DNA of 64,000 nt from Pyxicephalus adspersus (taxonomy: Eukaryota; Chordata; Amphibia; Anura; Pyxicephalidae): assembly GCF_032062135.1 (NCBI RefSeq), contig NC_092859.1, positions 66,730,116 to 66,794,115 on the forward strand. The letters run 5' to 3'. The notes beneath the pieces are model-generated. The model worked only from the letters and a program-made list of their open reading frames with translations. It was not told where the DNA came from and made no database searches. The translations under genes were made by a program, and so were the position numbers. How positions within the stretch are numbered: position 1 is the first letter of the stretch; each line of letters begins with the position of its first letter. Below are positions 26,387-37,045 of the stretch, one piece after another.

Positions 26387-26577
26387 CACTGTGAGGGCTA
26401 AATTGATAGATAGACATGGTAAAGATAAGTAAAGTGTACTGATTAGCGTGTAAATAACCACATACACTTAATCACAAAATTAGTTCTTTTTTGGGCTATC
26501 TTAGCTATAGATCACTGGTGTCAGTTAAACTAACCTAGGTGGCAAAAATTGCTCATTGTTCAAAGAAACCCTTGCAG

Positions 26578-26767
26578 CCCCTGGAGAAATGCTGGTTGAG
26601 GTAGACTTTCATGGGAGAACCTGGGTGATCAAGCAAACCTGAAATTGATCTGGTCCAAAAAAAAAACAATAGAAAACAATTTTTAAGAAATCTATTCAAG
26701 GTACATCTCAGGTTCTTCCATGATAGTCTAGCTTCTCCAGTCTTGGAGAGCCTAAATAAATCAGGCC
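26578..26767. mobile_element. Fold-back MITE, diverged copy
   Basis: The left arm CCCTGGAGAA...GACTTTCATG and the right arm CATGATAGTC...CTTCTCCAG pair, and the right end reads AAATAAATCAGGCCC. Related in sequence and design to 5813-6043. Confidence 0.7.
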
Positions 26768-27052
26768 CTTTGTGTCTATAAATACTGACATCCTTCTGTC
26801 TGTGCTGCTAAATACCACTCTAACCAATTGTCATCTGGGCAGAAGTTTCCAGGATAGTGGCTTTAACTAAACTGATCAGTTTAAAAAGAGCATTGATGAC
26901 TGGGAAGTGTGGTATAATAATGTCCATGTGTTAATTCGATGTAATAAAAAATTACAAAGTTAGCAAAGACTGAAAATGAACAAAAAAAATTGCTATTATA
27001 TAAAATATAAACCCAGATGTTTAAGTAAATATACAAATTGCTGATATAATTG

Positions 27053-27089
<37 letters not shown>

Positions 27090-27429
27090 ATGTAGGAAAA
27101 GGCTAGGACAAAGCTTCGGATAAACTCCTAAAAATATTTTTTATCTGTATTCTCATTGCTTGGTCTACAAAATGTTTCAATGAGAGATTGGGAGGTTGTT
27201 AGTTTAAAAAAGATATATAAAAGTGTTTTCTTTCAGTTCAGCTCACAAGAAGTGACAAGGACACTGCTTTTCTAGCAAGATAAACAGATCATTTGTATAT
27301 TTGCCGAAAATGAGACACAAAATGCAGATATTAGTGTGTGTACCTTTGCCATGTATAGCATAAACATTGATAGTGGGATAGTGGTATCTGATATCCACAG
27401 TAAAGATCATCCTGTCTTGCAGAGTATTG
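26768..27429. other. Intergenic with TA microsatellite
   Basis: A TA dinucleotide run lies at about 27055-27086. The rest is AT-rich unique sequence with no feature I can support. Confidence 0.5.
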
Positions 27430-27532
27430 CATTTAGTAGTGCATTTATTGAACAATAATAATGTAAACCTTGATTATTTGAATTCTTGCATACAAGTAAA
27501 ATGTGTATTTTACATACACATTTTGTAAACAA

Positions 27533-28620
27533 ACGAGGGGGTTCTGAGAAGTCCCTGGCTTTGCCCAGAAAGAAGAGAGCCAGAGTTATGAAATAACACA
27601 TTTATTCAACATATTTCACCCTGAGACTGATGCACTTGGTACAGCATAGTTACAGCTTTTCTAGACTGTTCAAATAAAAGTCCTTTGTTTGGGCCGCAAA
27701 CCAGCTCTCGGCAGCATCTTTGACATCAGAAATGTCCTCAAAACGTTGTCCCTTCAGGTGTTTTTTCAAATTTGGGAACAGATAATAGTCCGAAGGGGCC
27801 AGGTCAGGTGAGTAGGGGGGATGGTGGAGCAAGTGTAAACTCAGGGTGTTCAATTTGGCAGCCACAACGTTGGACATGTGCACAGGTGCATTGTCCTGCA
27901 AAAAAGGATCCCTTTGGTCAACTTTCCATGGTGTTTCGTCCTAATTGCCTCCTACAGCTGGTCCAGGAGGTTAGCAGGTTAGCACTGTCCGGTGATACTA
28001 GGGCCCTGAGGTAGGTAGTCCACCAACAGAATACCATCTTTGTCCCAGAAAACGAACGCCATGACTTTTTTGGCCGATTTCTGGGCTCGGAACTTTTGGC
28101 CACGGGGACCCGCTGTGGCGCCATTCCTTTGACTGTTGCTTGGTTTCAGGATCATAGATGTGGAGCCAGGTTTCATCCTTAGTCACTAACCTAGCCAAAA
28201 ATTCCTGTGCAGCTTCAAAATGAGCCAAAACAGCTTTGAATGCTTCAATTCGAGGGCGCCCACTGCGGTGTTCAGCTTCAACGGTGAAATGCCCAGTCTT
28301 GAAACGAGTTATCCAGGTTTTGACAGTTCTGTAGGAGGAACACTTCTCCCCCAGTGTTTGTGACATCTCAGTGTGAATGTCCTTTGCTGACTTGCCCTGG
28401 AGAAACAAAAATTTCATGACGGCCAGTAACTGAAACTTGCTTGTGCCTCTGCCATCACAGCTTCTGAGTAAAATAAAAAACAGTTTAAGAATCTCAAAGA
28501 CCTGATATTTGCACAGTTACATACTAAGATATTAGGCTGTCATATGCCCCCACACTCATTTTTCTGTTTCATATGGAAGGGGGCAAAGCCAGGAACAGGA
28601 ACTTCCCAGCACCCCCTCGT
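27533..28620 (-). mobile_element. Mariner element, internally deleted
   Basis: Terminal inverted repeats of about 30-40 bp begin ACGAGGGGGT at 27533, with ACCCCCTCGT ending at 28620. Each continues into the phrase CCTGGCTTTGCCC. The element is 1,088 bp, shorter than a usual mariner of about 1.3 kb. The minus strand encodes a broken transposase. The flanking TA is not preserved. It sits inside a paralogous block whose sister copy lacks it. Confidence 0.92.
27650..28462 (-). pseudogene. Mariner transposase, deleted and frameshifted
   Basis: A live copy of this protein would cut and paste the element at TA sites. The reading frame is already open upstream of the first ATG (28417). An N-terminal helix-turn-helix region with FLFLQGKSAKDIHTEM (from 28415) and VKTWITRFKTGHF is clear. 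The linker before the catalytic core is shortened. The first catalytic aspartate is in VTKDETWL, the second in MQDNAPVH (27899-27876) and the third in SPDLAPSD. The second and third are separated by exactly 34 residues, the D,D34D signature of mariner. Two or more frameshifts lie between about 28130 and 27900. It cannot make a working transposase. Confidence 0.92.
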
Positions 28621-28910
28621 ATATTTGAGCACATTTTGTTTTTATTTGAATTAAATTTTTCTTCTTTGGATTTAAGCTTGTAGGCAGGTTTCTGGCTACC
28701 AAATTTCCATATATGGAATACAGGAAAAAAGCACTGCCTGTTTTCCCTGTAGATTCTGGCTTAAGAAGGAAAAGGCTAGATTAATATACTCAGGCTTGGC
28801 TCCTATTGTACTCTGCCCCCAGATGTTTGCCAACTGTGATGAGTATCTTTTAAAGGAAAGTTAGATTAAGATAACGTTAAAAAAAAAAAAATGAAGTACA
28901 CTTGCTGATA

Positions 28911-29736
28911 CAACCATTCTGAACTTGATGTTCAGGGGCAATTGCTTACATATTTGAGCAACTGTTTAACAGTACACATATTTAAAGATGCCTCCAACAT
29001 TCAAGAATGACTGATTGCTTTACAATTCTGTATGGTCAGAAATAAAAGTTGCAGCCATTGCAAGGTAACTTTGACACTTGTCTAGGTTGAAATCTGCTTC
29101 AAGTAGGTTTTTCAGAACACCAATAGTTGTAACCACCCCCTTAAATGTATCATTAGGTATCATAAATATACCTTATGCATACTTAAAGTAATGTTATGTA
29201 TATACTGTAGAGAGGTGTGAACCAACCATCTATAAGTTTAAATTATATCCTTCTTCCCATACTTATAATTGAATTATAGCATAATAATTGTCACTGGGGC
29301 AAAAAGCCAAAGGCAATTTATAGGAGAGGAAAACTGATCACCAAGGAGTTTTGCAGTTATATTCAGAGATTCCTCAATTTAAAAAAAAAAGAACACAAAG
29401 ACAAAACTATTTGATCCATATACAATTCATATATACAACTATGTTAAATTTTAGGTCCAATGAACCAGTAACACAATTGTTGTATATGAAATTCTAATAT
29501 TCCAGGTGGGATGACTATGAGTGCTAAGATATCCAATACATTTAGGACAGCTGGTAGGGTAACAGGTTGAAAGAATGTCAGAAAAGCATATGCCATTATT
29601 TATTCATCTACTTAAAATAAATTACACTTCGGTGCTTAGGTAAATTTGATGAAACCCATCTAGGGAACAAGGTGTTTTCTTTATTCTTTACTATAGAGGC
29701 TAGAAAGATTACTTGGTGTTGTAAAAAGCTTTTTCT
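28911..29736. other. Intergenic, nothing recognised
   Basis: AT-rich unique sequence. No open frame or repeat is supportable. Confidence 0.45.
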
Positions 29737-30029
29737 TAAGCTATGTGCACACATGCAATTATTGTCGTTGGAAAGGATTTTTTATGATTTCCAACGACTA
29801 ACAACTGCATGATACATGAACAAGTGCTATACATACAGCACCGTTCTGCTCTATGGAGAGGGGAGGGAAAGAACGTGAGAGGGGAGGGAAAGATCCCTCA
29901 TCCGTGGATCCTCCAGGACGATCATTCAGATGATGGACGACGAATGCTGTACACACGTAACATTCTCCTCCGATATCGGCCCTAAGCTTATTATTGGACG
30001 AAAACAATTGCACATGTGTACGTAGTCTA
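29737..30029. mobile_element. Fold-back MITE of the GCTACGTACACAC group
   Basis: The ends are TAAGCTATGTGCACACATGC and GCACATGTGTACGTAGTCTA. The subterminal words GTCGTTGGAAAGGAT and ATTTCCAACGAC pair. It shares interior phrases such as ACAGCACCGTTCTGCTCTA with the elements at 26062 and 43490. Non-coding. Confidence 0.8.
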
Positions 30030-30640
30030 ATGTGGTCAGCCTGACAAACTTGACCTGGAACTGCCCAGGCCATTTGGCACCACTGACACTGTACTGACCT
30101 TTGAGCAATTCAGTTTGGATATCACAAAGGTCCCAGTAGTCAACATCTTATCATAAATTATCAGTAATCCAGAATATTGCATAAGTGTTCATTGTGATAG
30201 ATGTAACACCATCTTTTACACAAATTCCATTTAGTAAACAAGACAATGAAATACAAATTGTTTGGCAGGTTAAACAGTTTTTATGTTTTTTCTTTAACTG
30301 TGTATCTGTTTGCCTGGAATTCAGCTTTAAGAAAAGAAAAGAAGGAAAGAAAGCAAATGTTTGTAATAAATATTAAAAACAAAAAACAAGAACAAATAAT
30401 ATCAGTATAACAAGACAGAAACCCACAGCGGTATATATTTATTGGTACATGCAGCTTACATTAAATTACATTTTTCCTTTTCACTGTTAGGGATCTATTT
30501 ATAAGGAGGTGAATCTGAAATTCACTGAAACCTTTTTTTGGTGTAAAATCAATTACTCCTTCTAAAACACATGAATCTGGAAGATCTACCATCAGGGAAA
30601 GTTTTAGGGAATTTTTAATCAAATTGTATCTACACAATAC
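30030..30640. other. Intergenic, nothing recognised
   Basis: AT-rich sequence with A-rich runs near 30330-30400. No feature can be supported. Confidence 0.45.
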
Positions 30641-31810
30641 ACATAGAAAGGAAGGTGTATTTGTGGGACTTTAAAGGCAGTTTAGTACATGTCACAAAAT
30701 GGGCTCAAATATAAAAAAAACAATCTTTTATTAACCTCCCTAGCGGTAACCCCGAGTGTGATTCGGGGTAGAAAAAAGTTACTGAAAGCGGTAACCCCGA
30801 GTCACACTCGGGGTAGGTAAACCTATGGGAAGGTTAGTAAATACAGCACTTACCTGATCCGCCTATCGCCGCGATCTCTGTGTTCTTTCTTCTTCCTCCG
30901 GCCAGCTTCTGCACCCGATGAGTCACCGGGGAGTTCCTGGTGATGTCGGTGCGTATGTACATTGCCAGCAAGGTGGGTAGGAAATTCAAAATCTATTTGT
31001 ATTGCATTCAATACAAAATAACTGTATTGAATGCGATACATTGGATTTATATGTGTAAAAGCAGTACATTGTTTTCAAGAACATTTATTTTACAGTATAT
31101 ATAATAGTAATAATTTGTTTGTTTTTTTTAATTTTTAAATTTTCAAATTTTATTTTTTACTTTATTCAATTTATAATTTTTACATGATTTTGTGTTTCAA
31201 ACACATATACTCATACTATTATAATATACTGTAAAATAAATTTTCATGAAAAACAATGTACCACTTTTAGACATATAAAACCGGAAAGAAATTAACTGCT
31301 AGAGAGGTTGAACACAAGCCATGAAAACAGTGGATGGAAATTCCATAAACATGCTCAGTACATAGCACCAAACAATTGTGTATATTATAGAGATGTTGAT
31401 AATCCAACGCGTTTTGCAGAATTATTCTGCTTCATCAGGGATTATACAAGACCTCAATAGATAGAATGCACAAGGATGTAAAACCACAGTATATAGTATT
31501 GAGTGTGACTAAGCCTGGCATGGGATGCAGTCATAGGAACCAGGAGGACCCCCTCCAGCAGCAAGAGAGAGAGAGAGGCTCAAACCTGAACCAGTGGATT
31601 CACTAAATGTATATTTTGTTTTTCTGTGTCAGGTATAATCTCATTGGGTACTGAGTAATAATCAGCAGATTAGGTGTAACGAAGGTGCAAAATGAGAGTC
31701 TGTTCCTCATCTGCAGCAGATGGGACTGACAGGTTCCCACTTGAGCTTATTTTGTGACATGTACTAAACTGCCTTTAAAGTCCCACAAATATACTCAACT
31801 TTCTATGTAC
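30641..31810. mobile_element. Unclassified element bounded by 70-bp inverted repeats
   Basis: 30641-30710 is nearly the reverse complement of 31741-31810. The longest shared word, TGTGGGACTTTAAAGGCAGT and its continuation TTAGTACATGTCACAAAAT, is perfect over about 40 bp. Between the arms are a piggyBac-like MITE (30735-31317) and unique sequence with the CAACGCGTTTTGCAGAA...CTTCATCAGGG motif. This could be a DNA transposon relic or two opposed copies of one short repeat. No target duplication was found. Confidence 0.65.
30735..31317. mobile_element. piggyBac-like MITE
   Basis: The left terminus CCTCCCTAGCGGTAA is preceded by TTAA (30731-30734). The right terminus inverts to CCTCTCTAGCAGTTAA and is followed by TTGA, a mutated TTAA. 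A perfect hairpin word CCCCGAGTCACACTCGGGG lies at 30795-30813. A second, subterminal inverted pair of about 45 bp joins 31049-31093 to 31223-31267. It has no transposase. Confidence 0.85.
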
Positions 31811-32102
31811 TCAAGAATTTAGGGATGTTGGCAGTATATTTCTATTGGTTTGAGTTCAGACAACCCATTAGCTATAATCTACACAACATAACATTCTACA
31901 GAAAATGAGTAGAGGACTGGTAGGAACAGCTGTGTAAAGATGTAAAACTAGAATAAATAATTTCTATAAAATATCTAAATCTAAGTTTATAAAAATAGGT
32001 CCTAATCTCTTTTCAATAGTTTAGTAAAATGCACTTCAATAGTTTATAAACATTCAATCACCCCCCCCCCACACACACACACACACACACACTGTCAATT
32101 TA
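31811..32102. other. Intergenic with C and CA runs
   Basis: C10 followed by a CA dinucleotide repeat occupies 32061-32092. The rest is AT-rich and unassigned. Confidence 0.7.
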
Positions 32103-32275
32103 GAGTATTTTGATTTCTTGAGTACCTCTAATGAAAAGGCACATCTTTATACTTTATTATTACCTTCCCATTAATTCTGCACTAGTTGTCATGGTTACTT
32201 ACTCTAACAAAATTACATGTCAATAATCACAAGAAAATGTGAAGCATTCAGTTAACTCATAAAGTACGGGATACA
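32103..32275. repeat. Paralogous block A, copy 2
   Basis: Direct-orientation counterpart of 23600-23770, with GTTGTCATGGTTACT and ATGTCAATAATCACAAG identical and most intervening bases alignable. Confidence 0.75.
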
Positions 32276-32583
32276 ATTGAATTTTGTGCCAAATTACTTA
32301 AATATATTCACCATGTCTAAACTAGCTAATAGCCCGGGTATTTATTTATTGCAATCTTTTATTATACAGGAATTTAATAAGGCTATAGTGATTTTCTTGT
32401 CTACTGTGCTGTTTCATTTTTTTGCATTTGATTGCACTCGGCCAATTGCCTTACGTTTTCTCAAAGGCATTATTACAGGCCAGAAATATTTAAAAGACTC
32501 CAAAAAAAGTATGTAAAAATATAAAGAAAAGGCACACTGTCACTGAGCAATACGTACATACACACATACATACATGCAAATAC
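32276..32583. other. Intergenic, nothing recognised
   Basis: AT-rich sequence with a chance open frame (32277-32516) that has no family motif. A CATACA-rich stretch leads into the tandem repeat. Confidence 0.4.
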
Positions 32584-33123
32584 CTCTGACATATACCAAA
32601 GCGCTGTACAAAGATCAGTGGTGCACTCACATGAGTCTGAGTCATATGTCTAGCGATTTCCGTTTAAATGTCTCCATGTGATTCCTAGTGATGATCATTA
32701 CTTGCGTTTCCGAGTGATGGTGGAACATAGCAAGTTTTGTTGAAATGTCTTTATGCGTTTCCTAGTGATCACCAAATATAGCTCTGACATTTAGCACAGC
32801 CCTGCACAAAGATCAGCGCTGCACTCACCACTGAGTCATATGTCCGGTAGTTTGGTTGAAATGTCTCCATGCGTTTCCGAGTGATGGTGGAACATAGCAA
32901 GTTTGGTTGAAATGTCTTCATGCATTTCCTAGTGATGACATACACACATCCAAATATAGCTCTGACATATAGCACAGCGCTGTACAAAGAAGATGAGACT
33001 CATGCACTCACATAAGTCCCAGTCATGTGTATGACAAGTTTGGTTGAAATGTCCCCATGCGTTTTCGAGGGATGGTGGAACATACATACACACACACACA
33101 CATCCAATTTTATATATATAGAT
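32584..33123. repeat. Tandem repeat, three units of 164-198 bp
   Basis: Units start with CTCTGACATWTA at 32584, 32782 and 32960. Each carries GCACAAAGATCAG-like, ACTCACATGAGT-like and TTGAAATGTC...ATGCGTTTCC modules, and the TTGAAATGTC module is itself duplicated within the first two units. The last unit runs into a CA repeat and then TCCAATTTTATATATATAGA. Such a tail resembles the 3' ends of some non-LTR retrotransposons, but I cannot name the family. Confidence 0.8.
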
Positions 33124-33861
33124 AACACTAGGGAACAATTTTGAACACATTTTTTGTTGACTTCAATTTTTAAGCTTTTTTACAATAAAATAGGTATGCT
33201 GATTCTGAAAGGTCAGTTAGTTTTCTTCTATCCAATCTATAACTTAACTGGTGCCACTATCAGGAGGAAAGAAAGTGTGTAGGTGTGTGGAGTTGGAGAA
33301 GGGGGGGGGGGGCAGTTGGTCACTGGTGCAAGAGGGGAGGGGAAAACTTTCACTGGGGGCTTCTGTCTGGAGACTATTGTCAATTTTCTCCCAACAGTGT
33401 GAGGAGATTTTCAGTGTTGTTGTAAAGAGTTTCCACAGATGAGCGTTATGGATAATCTTTTCCAATCTACTAAACACAAAACACACGTGCTTAAATCCTA
33501 AACATTTAAATAAAATGAAGTAATAAAAAGTCAATTTTTCATAGATGCTAAACAGTTTTTTTTTTCATAATTTGTAGGTACAACAGCAGATCTAATCTGC
33601 TTTTATACCTGAAATGAAAGACAAAAATATATAATATTTTAAACATTGTGCAACCATATAACAAATAAAAATAATACCAGGATGAGAAATATTGCAGCAC
33701 TGAAACTGTCACAATAGACAGAGAGATTGTACTCCCTATTGAGACCAGAGCACTGCACAGTTTTGTTCAATTTAAAATGCTTCTTTTCTCAAAGGAATTC
33801 CATATCCAGAGGAACAAATTTGAAATAAAAAAAAGCCTTTTAAAAAAGTAAAAAGGGGTGA
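33124..33861. other. Intergenic with poly-G tract
   Basis: G12 lies at 33301-33312 in a purine-rich patch. No feature is supported otherwise. Confidence 0.5.
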
Positions 33862-33985
33862 ATTTTTTAAAGCTCTCCAAGGCTGGAGAGGATACACTTT
33901 CATCAGTGAAACTGGGTGATTTAGCAAACCTGGAATTATTTTATTCAAAGTCATTTGCTTTTTGTTAGCACCCTGGACCAGATCC
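33862..33985. mobile_element. Fold-back MITE fragment
   Basis: It contains AAGCTCTCCAAGGCTGGAGA, CACTTTCATCAGTGAAACTG and TTTAGCAAACCTGGAATT, which match the left arm of the complete copy at 5813-6043. The right arm is absent. Confidence 0.75.
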
Positions 33986-34109
33986 TATATGTTAGATAAT
34001 AAAAGGACAGATCCTAGCTGTTAAAGGAAGAAATTACTATATGGTATAATAATTATTTTCCTATAGTTCATGTTCTTAATAATAAACTAATATGTGTATT
34101 TAGTACATA

Positions 34110-34490
34110 GTCTCATATTTTCACTTCCTGACTTCATTTATTATTGGTAAAAGTGTTTATTATATAGTTCCCATTGCAATGTGATATACACATTTGCAAA
34201 ATCAAATATGCACTTTGTCTTCATTTATGATTTGTTTTCTTTTTTTTTAATAGTTGCATTGAATATAGACACTGTCCATATTATAGAATTTCAGTTTGTT
34301 CTATTTTTTATTATATGGAATGCAAGAAAAGAACATTGTCAGTTTTCTCAGTAGATTCTGGTTATAAGTATGAAAAGGCCGGATTCATTTTCTCAGGTTC
34401 AGATCCTATTGTATTCTGCCCCCAGTTGGATGCCAACTTTGATGTCTGTCTGTTAAAGGTAAGATAGATTAAAAGACCGCTATCGCAAAA
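34110..34490. repeat. Paralogous block B, copy 2 (no mariner)
   Basis: Counterpart of 27430-28910 without the mariner. It keeps TTATATGGAATGCAAGAAAA, GTAGATTCTGG, TATTCTGCCCCCAG and GCCAACTTTGATG in the same order. Confidence 0.7.
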
Positions 34491-36890
34491 AATATTCTAC
34501 TCTGTTACAGTATTGGATGTTAATACTTGATATTCATTTTATGTAGAATTTATTTTATAATGTATGTTACATATCTTATTTGTATTGTTTTCTACACAGT
34601 GAGCAAATCACCAACCTAATGTCAGCATCACTAGATAATAAAAAATAGGGACTACAAAATAAAAAAACTGCCCCGTCATATATGTCATGTCATTTATTTT
34701 CTAATTTTGTGAATAGTGTTACTTGTGTTTTGACACCAGTTTTACACTACAAAAATGATAATTAAAGATAATGGCCTAGATAATAACCTTTCCTCTATTC
34801 TAAACTGTTATAGAGGCGTTCCATAAATACATTAAGAAAGCCATAGGAAACATGTAGGCCACAATTGCTGACCTGTGCATGAAGTCTTTAGTTGTTTTTA
34901 CAAGCTAAAGCAGACTGAGGCCAAGTCTAAATGTATTAAATCCAAAGGATCATATAATTGTAGTGTGCTTTTTATTTATTCTGCATATGCTGTATATTAC
35001 ATTCAGTTTTTTTTACATTCTTCAGTTACTGTATAATCTAAACCTAGTACCTACTTTTACCTAAAAAAAACTGCAAAAATACTTTCATGCGAGTAAAACC
35101 TGGGGTACAAATTGTGGCGATCACTACTAACATTTAAAACAGTAATCGACAGAAATAACAATATAACAAATGTGAATAAATAAATACATTGTGTGTTACT
35201 TATTAAATACAGGTAAATGCCAAGGGCCATGAAAATGTGAAGTGTCTTTTTTTTCTCCTTGTAGGTTTAGTACTTAGGTTAGGTTTATGTTAGGTAGAAT
35301 TTCTGAGAGGGAGACGTTTGGAGGATGATATGAAGATTTAGGGATTGATGGTATTTTTTTCAGGGAGTTAGACAGGGCTGTGTTGCCGTTTTGTTGTATT
35401 TTGTTTCTTTGTTTCAACTAAATTGTGTATATACAACATCTAACAAACTTTAAGGGGAAAACCATCCATCTTCAGTCTATAGGACAATGAAGTCCAAGCT
35501 AGAAGCATGGAAACAGCCAACTCATTGGAAAATAAGTTTAAAGCTGCTACACACACCAGAGATACATTTATATTGTATACAATATCTTATATGTATTTAT
35601 ATAACTCATAATTATAGATGATGTTCTGATTCTATTTGTTTATTCAGTGTCTTGTTATGTGTAGAAAAATCATCAGAAAACTTATCTACTAATTGCTGGG
35701 TATGTGTTATGCTATAAATATACCTCATTAAATCGGTTTGCAAAAATAAAAAATAATAAAGAATAAACAAAACCGTATGTTTTGATGAATCTGAAAATTT
35801 GGGGATTTCCTAATGTGGTTGTCTTATTACTTTTGTTAATGATAAGCTATGTTGAGGATGACTAGACACACAACTCTATATTTGATAAAGTTATTGCTTG
35901 ATGGTTATAGAACTAGAATTATTCAATCTGTAAAAACTCAGGTCTGCTTTTTTTATTTTTTTAGTTTTATGCCTGAGGATATTTCTGCACTTGAGCAGCT
36001 AAAGATGTTCAGATAAGAAAGACACTCCTTGTAGTTGTGGTTTGAAGGAGAACCTGTAGAGCTTCTGGCAGTCTCATGTTCTTTCTTCTGATCTTATCAC
36101 CCATGGAATAGCTGATTTGAGCAAGACGTCTTGTATCTCCACACATAATACGAAGAGATGTTGTTAAAGGATATATGGTTTAAAAAAAGGAAAAATACGA
36201 AACAGCAGCAAATGACCTTGTACAAGTAGAATCAGCATTAGTAATATGCTATGTTTTAAAACAGGGAAATCACACATTTCTCTCAGAAGAAATAAATACT
36301 CAAAGTGAACGTGTAACTTGTACCGTAATAGGAAAAAATGACAGGTTTACTTAACAGAAAATATTTTAGGCATGCTTAAGGTATTTACCTTTATGCCAAG
36401 CAAAATTAGTTCCTCCCCCTCCCAAATCCTATAGGAGTGGCCGAAAATATTCTGCCCCCTGCAACATGCCAACATTGGAGCATACTAGAGTCAGGGGTAC
36501 CATACATCTCCTGTACCGCCTGAAGATGTGGTGGATGACAATAAGCTTGTTTACCTACCTCATTCTTGCCTAAACCTTGTACTGCCATCTGCAATTTTGT
36601 TTTGGCTCCTCTTGACATTTTTCTTTTACTCCTATCTTGTAGACATGTGATACTGAGGGCAAGGTGTGGAAGAGAATTGTCAGAAGGACCAGGAAGATCA
36701 CAGAATGGCAACAGGAGAGAAGTACTGTAAATACACATGCTAGCACACTTGACTGTCAGCTCTTTACAGGAAAGACTTATTACACTGTTTCTATGAATAA
36801 GCAGTATTATCACTGTAGGACAGAAAGTACTGTATATACTCAAGTATAAACCAATATTATTTGACCTGAAATGCCATTAGAAAAAAGAAT
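34491..36890. other. Intergenic, nothing recognised
   Basis: AT-rich sequence. The 145-codon minus-strand frame at 36406-36843 has no recognisable domain. No repeat boundaries are visible. Confidence 0.45.
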
Positions 36891-37045
36891 CTGTTTATCC
36901 TTGGGCCATGCCAGTAGATGGCGCTGTAGGTAAATCGTGTGTATATATATATGTATAATAAACTCTTGTCCTCTGAGGTAAAATTAGTTTGTTACATACT
37001 TTCATGAGGACACAGCACCATCTACTGGTGACCAACATGAATGCC
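36891..37045. repeat. Short inverted repeat with CCAGTAGATGGCGCTGT ends
   Basis: CCAGTAGATGGCGCTGT at 36911-36927 is matched in reverse complement, with one mismatch, by ACAGCACCATCTACTGG at 37012-37028. A secondary inverted pair, TGTCCTCTGA and TCATGAGGACA, lies inside. A small TA microsatellite separates the arms. It looks like a short MITE. The core also resembles a CTCF site. Confidence 0.6.

Larger units (their letters stand above)
27430..28910. repeat. Paralogous block B, copy 1 (split by mariner)
   Basis: After leaving out 27533-28620, this block aligns with 34110-34490. Shared phrases are GTAGATTCTGG, TACTCTGCCCCCAG/TATTCTGCCCCCAG, and TATATGGAAT. The words ACACATTTTG...ATATTTGAGCAC on either side of the mariner match the continuous ACACATTTGC...AAATATGCAC at 34190-34214. 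Identity is about 70-75% by eye. Confidence 0.7.

Noticed and set aside
27650..28462. Mariner transposase as a possible domesticated host gene
   Set aside because: It keeps the D,D34D signature but has at least two frameshifts and internal loss, so no intact protein can be made.
36406..36843. 145-codon minus-strand frame
   Set aside because: No recognisable domain, no splice or promoter context, and chance length in this amount of DNA.
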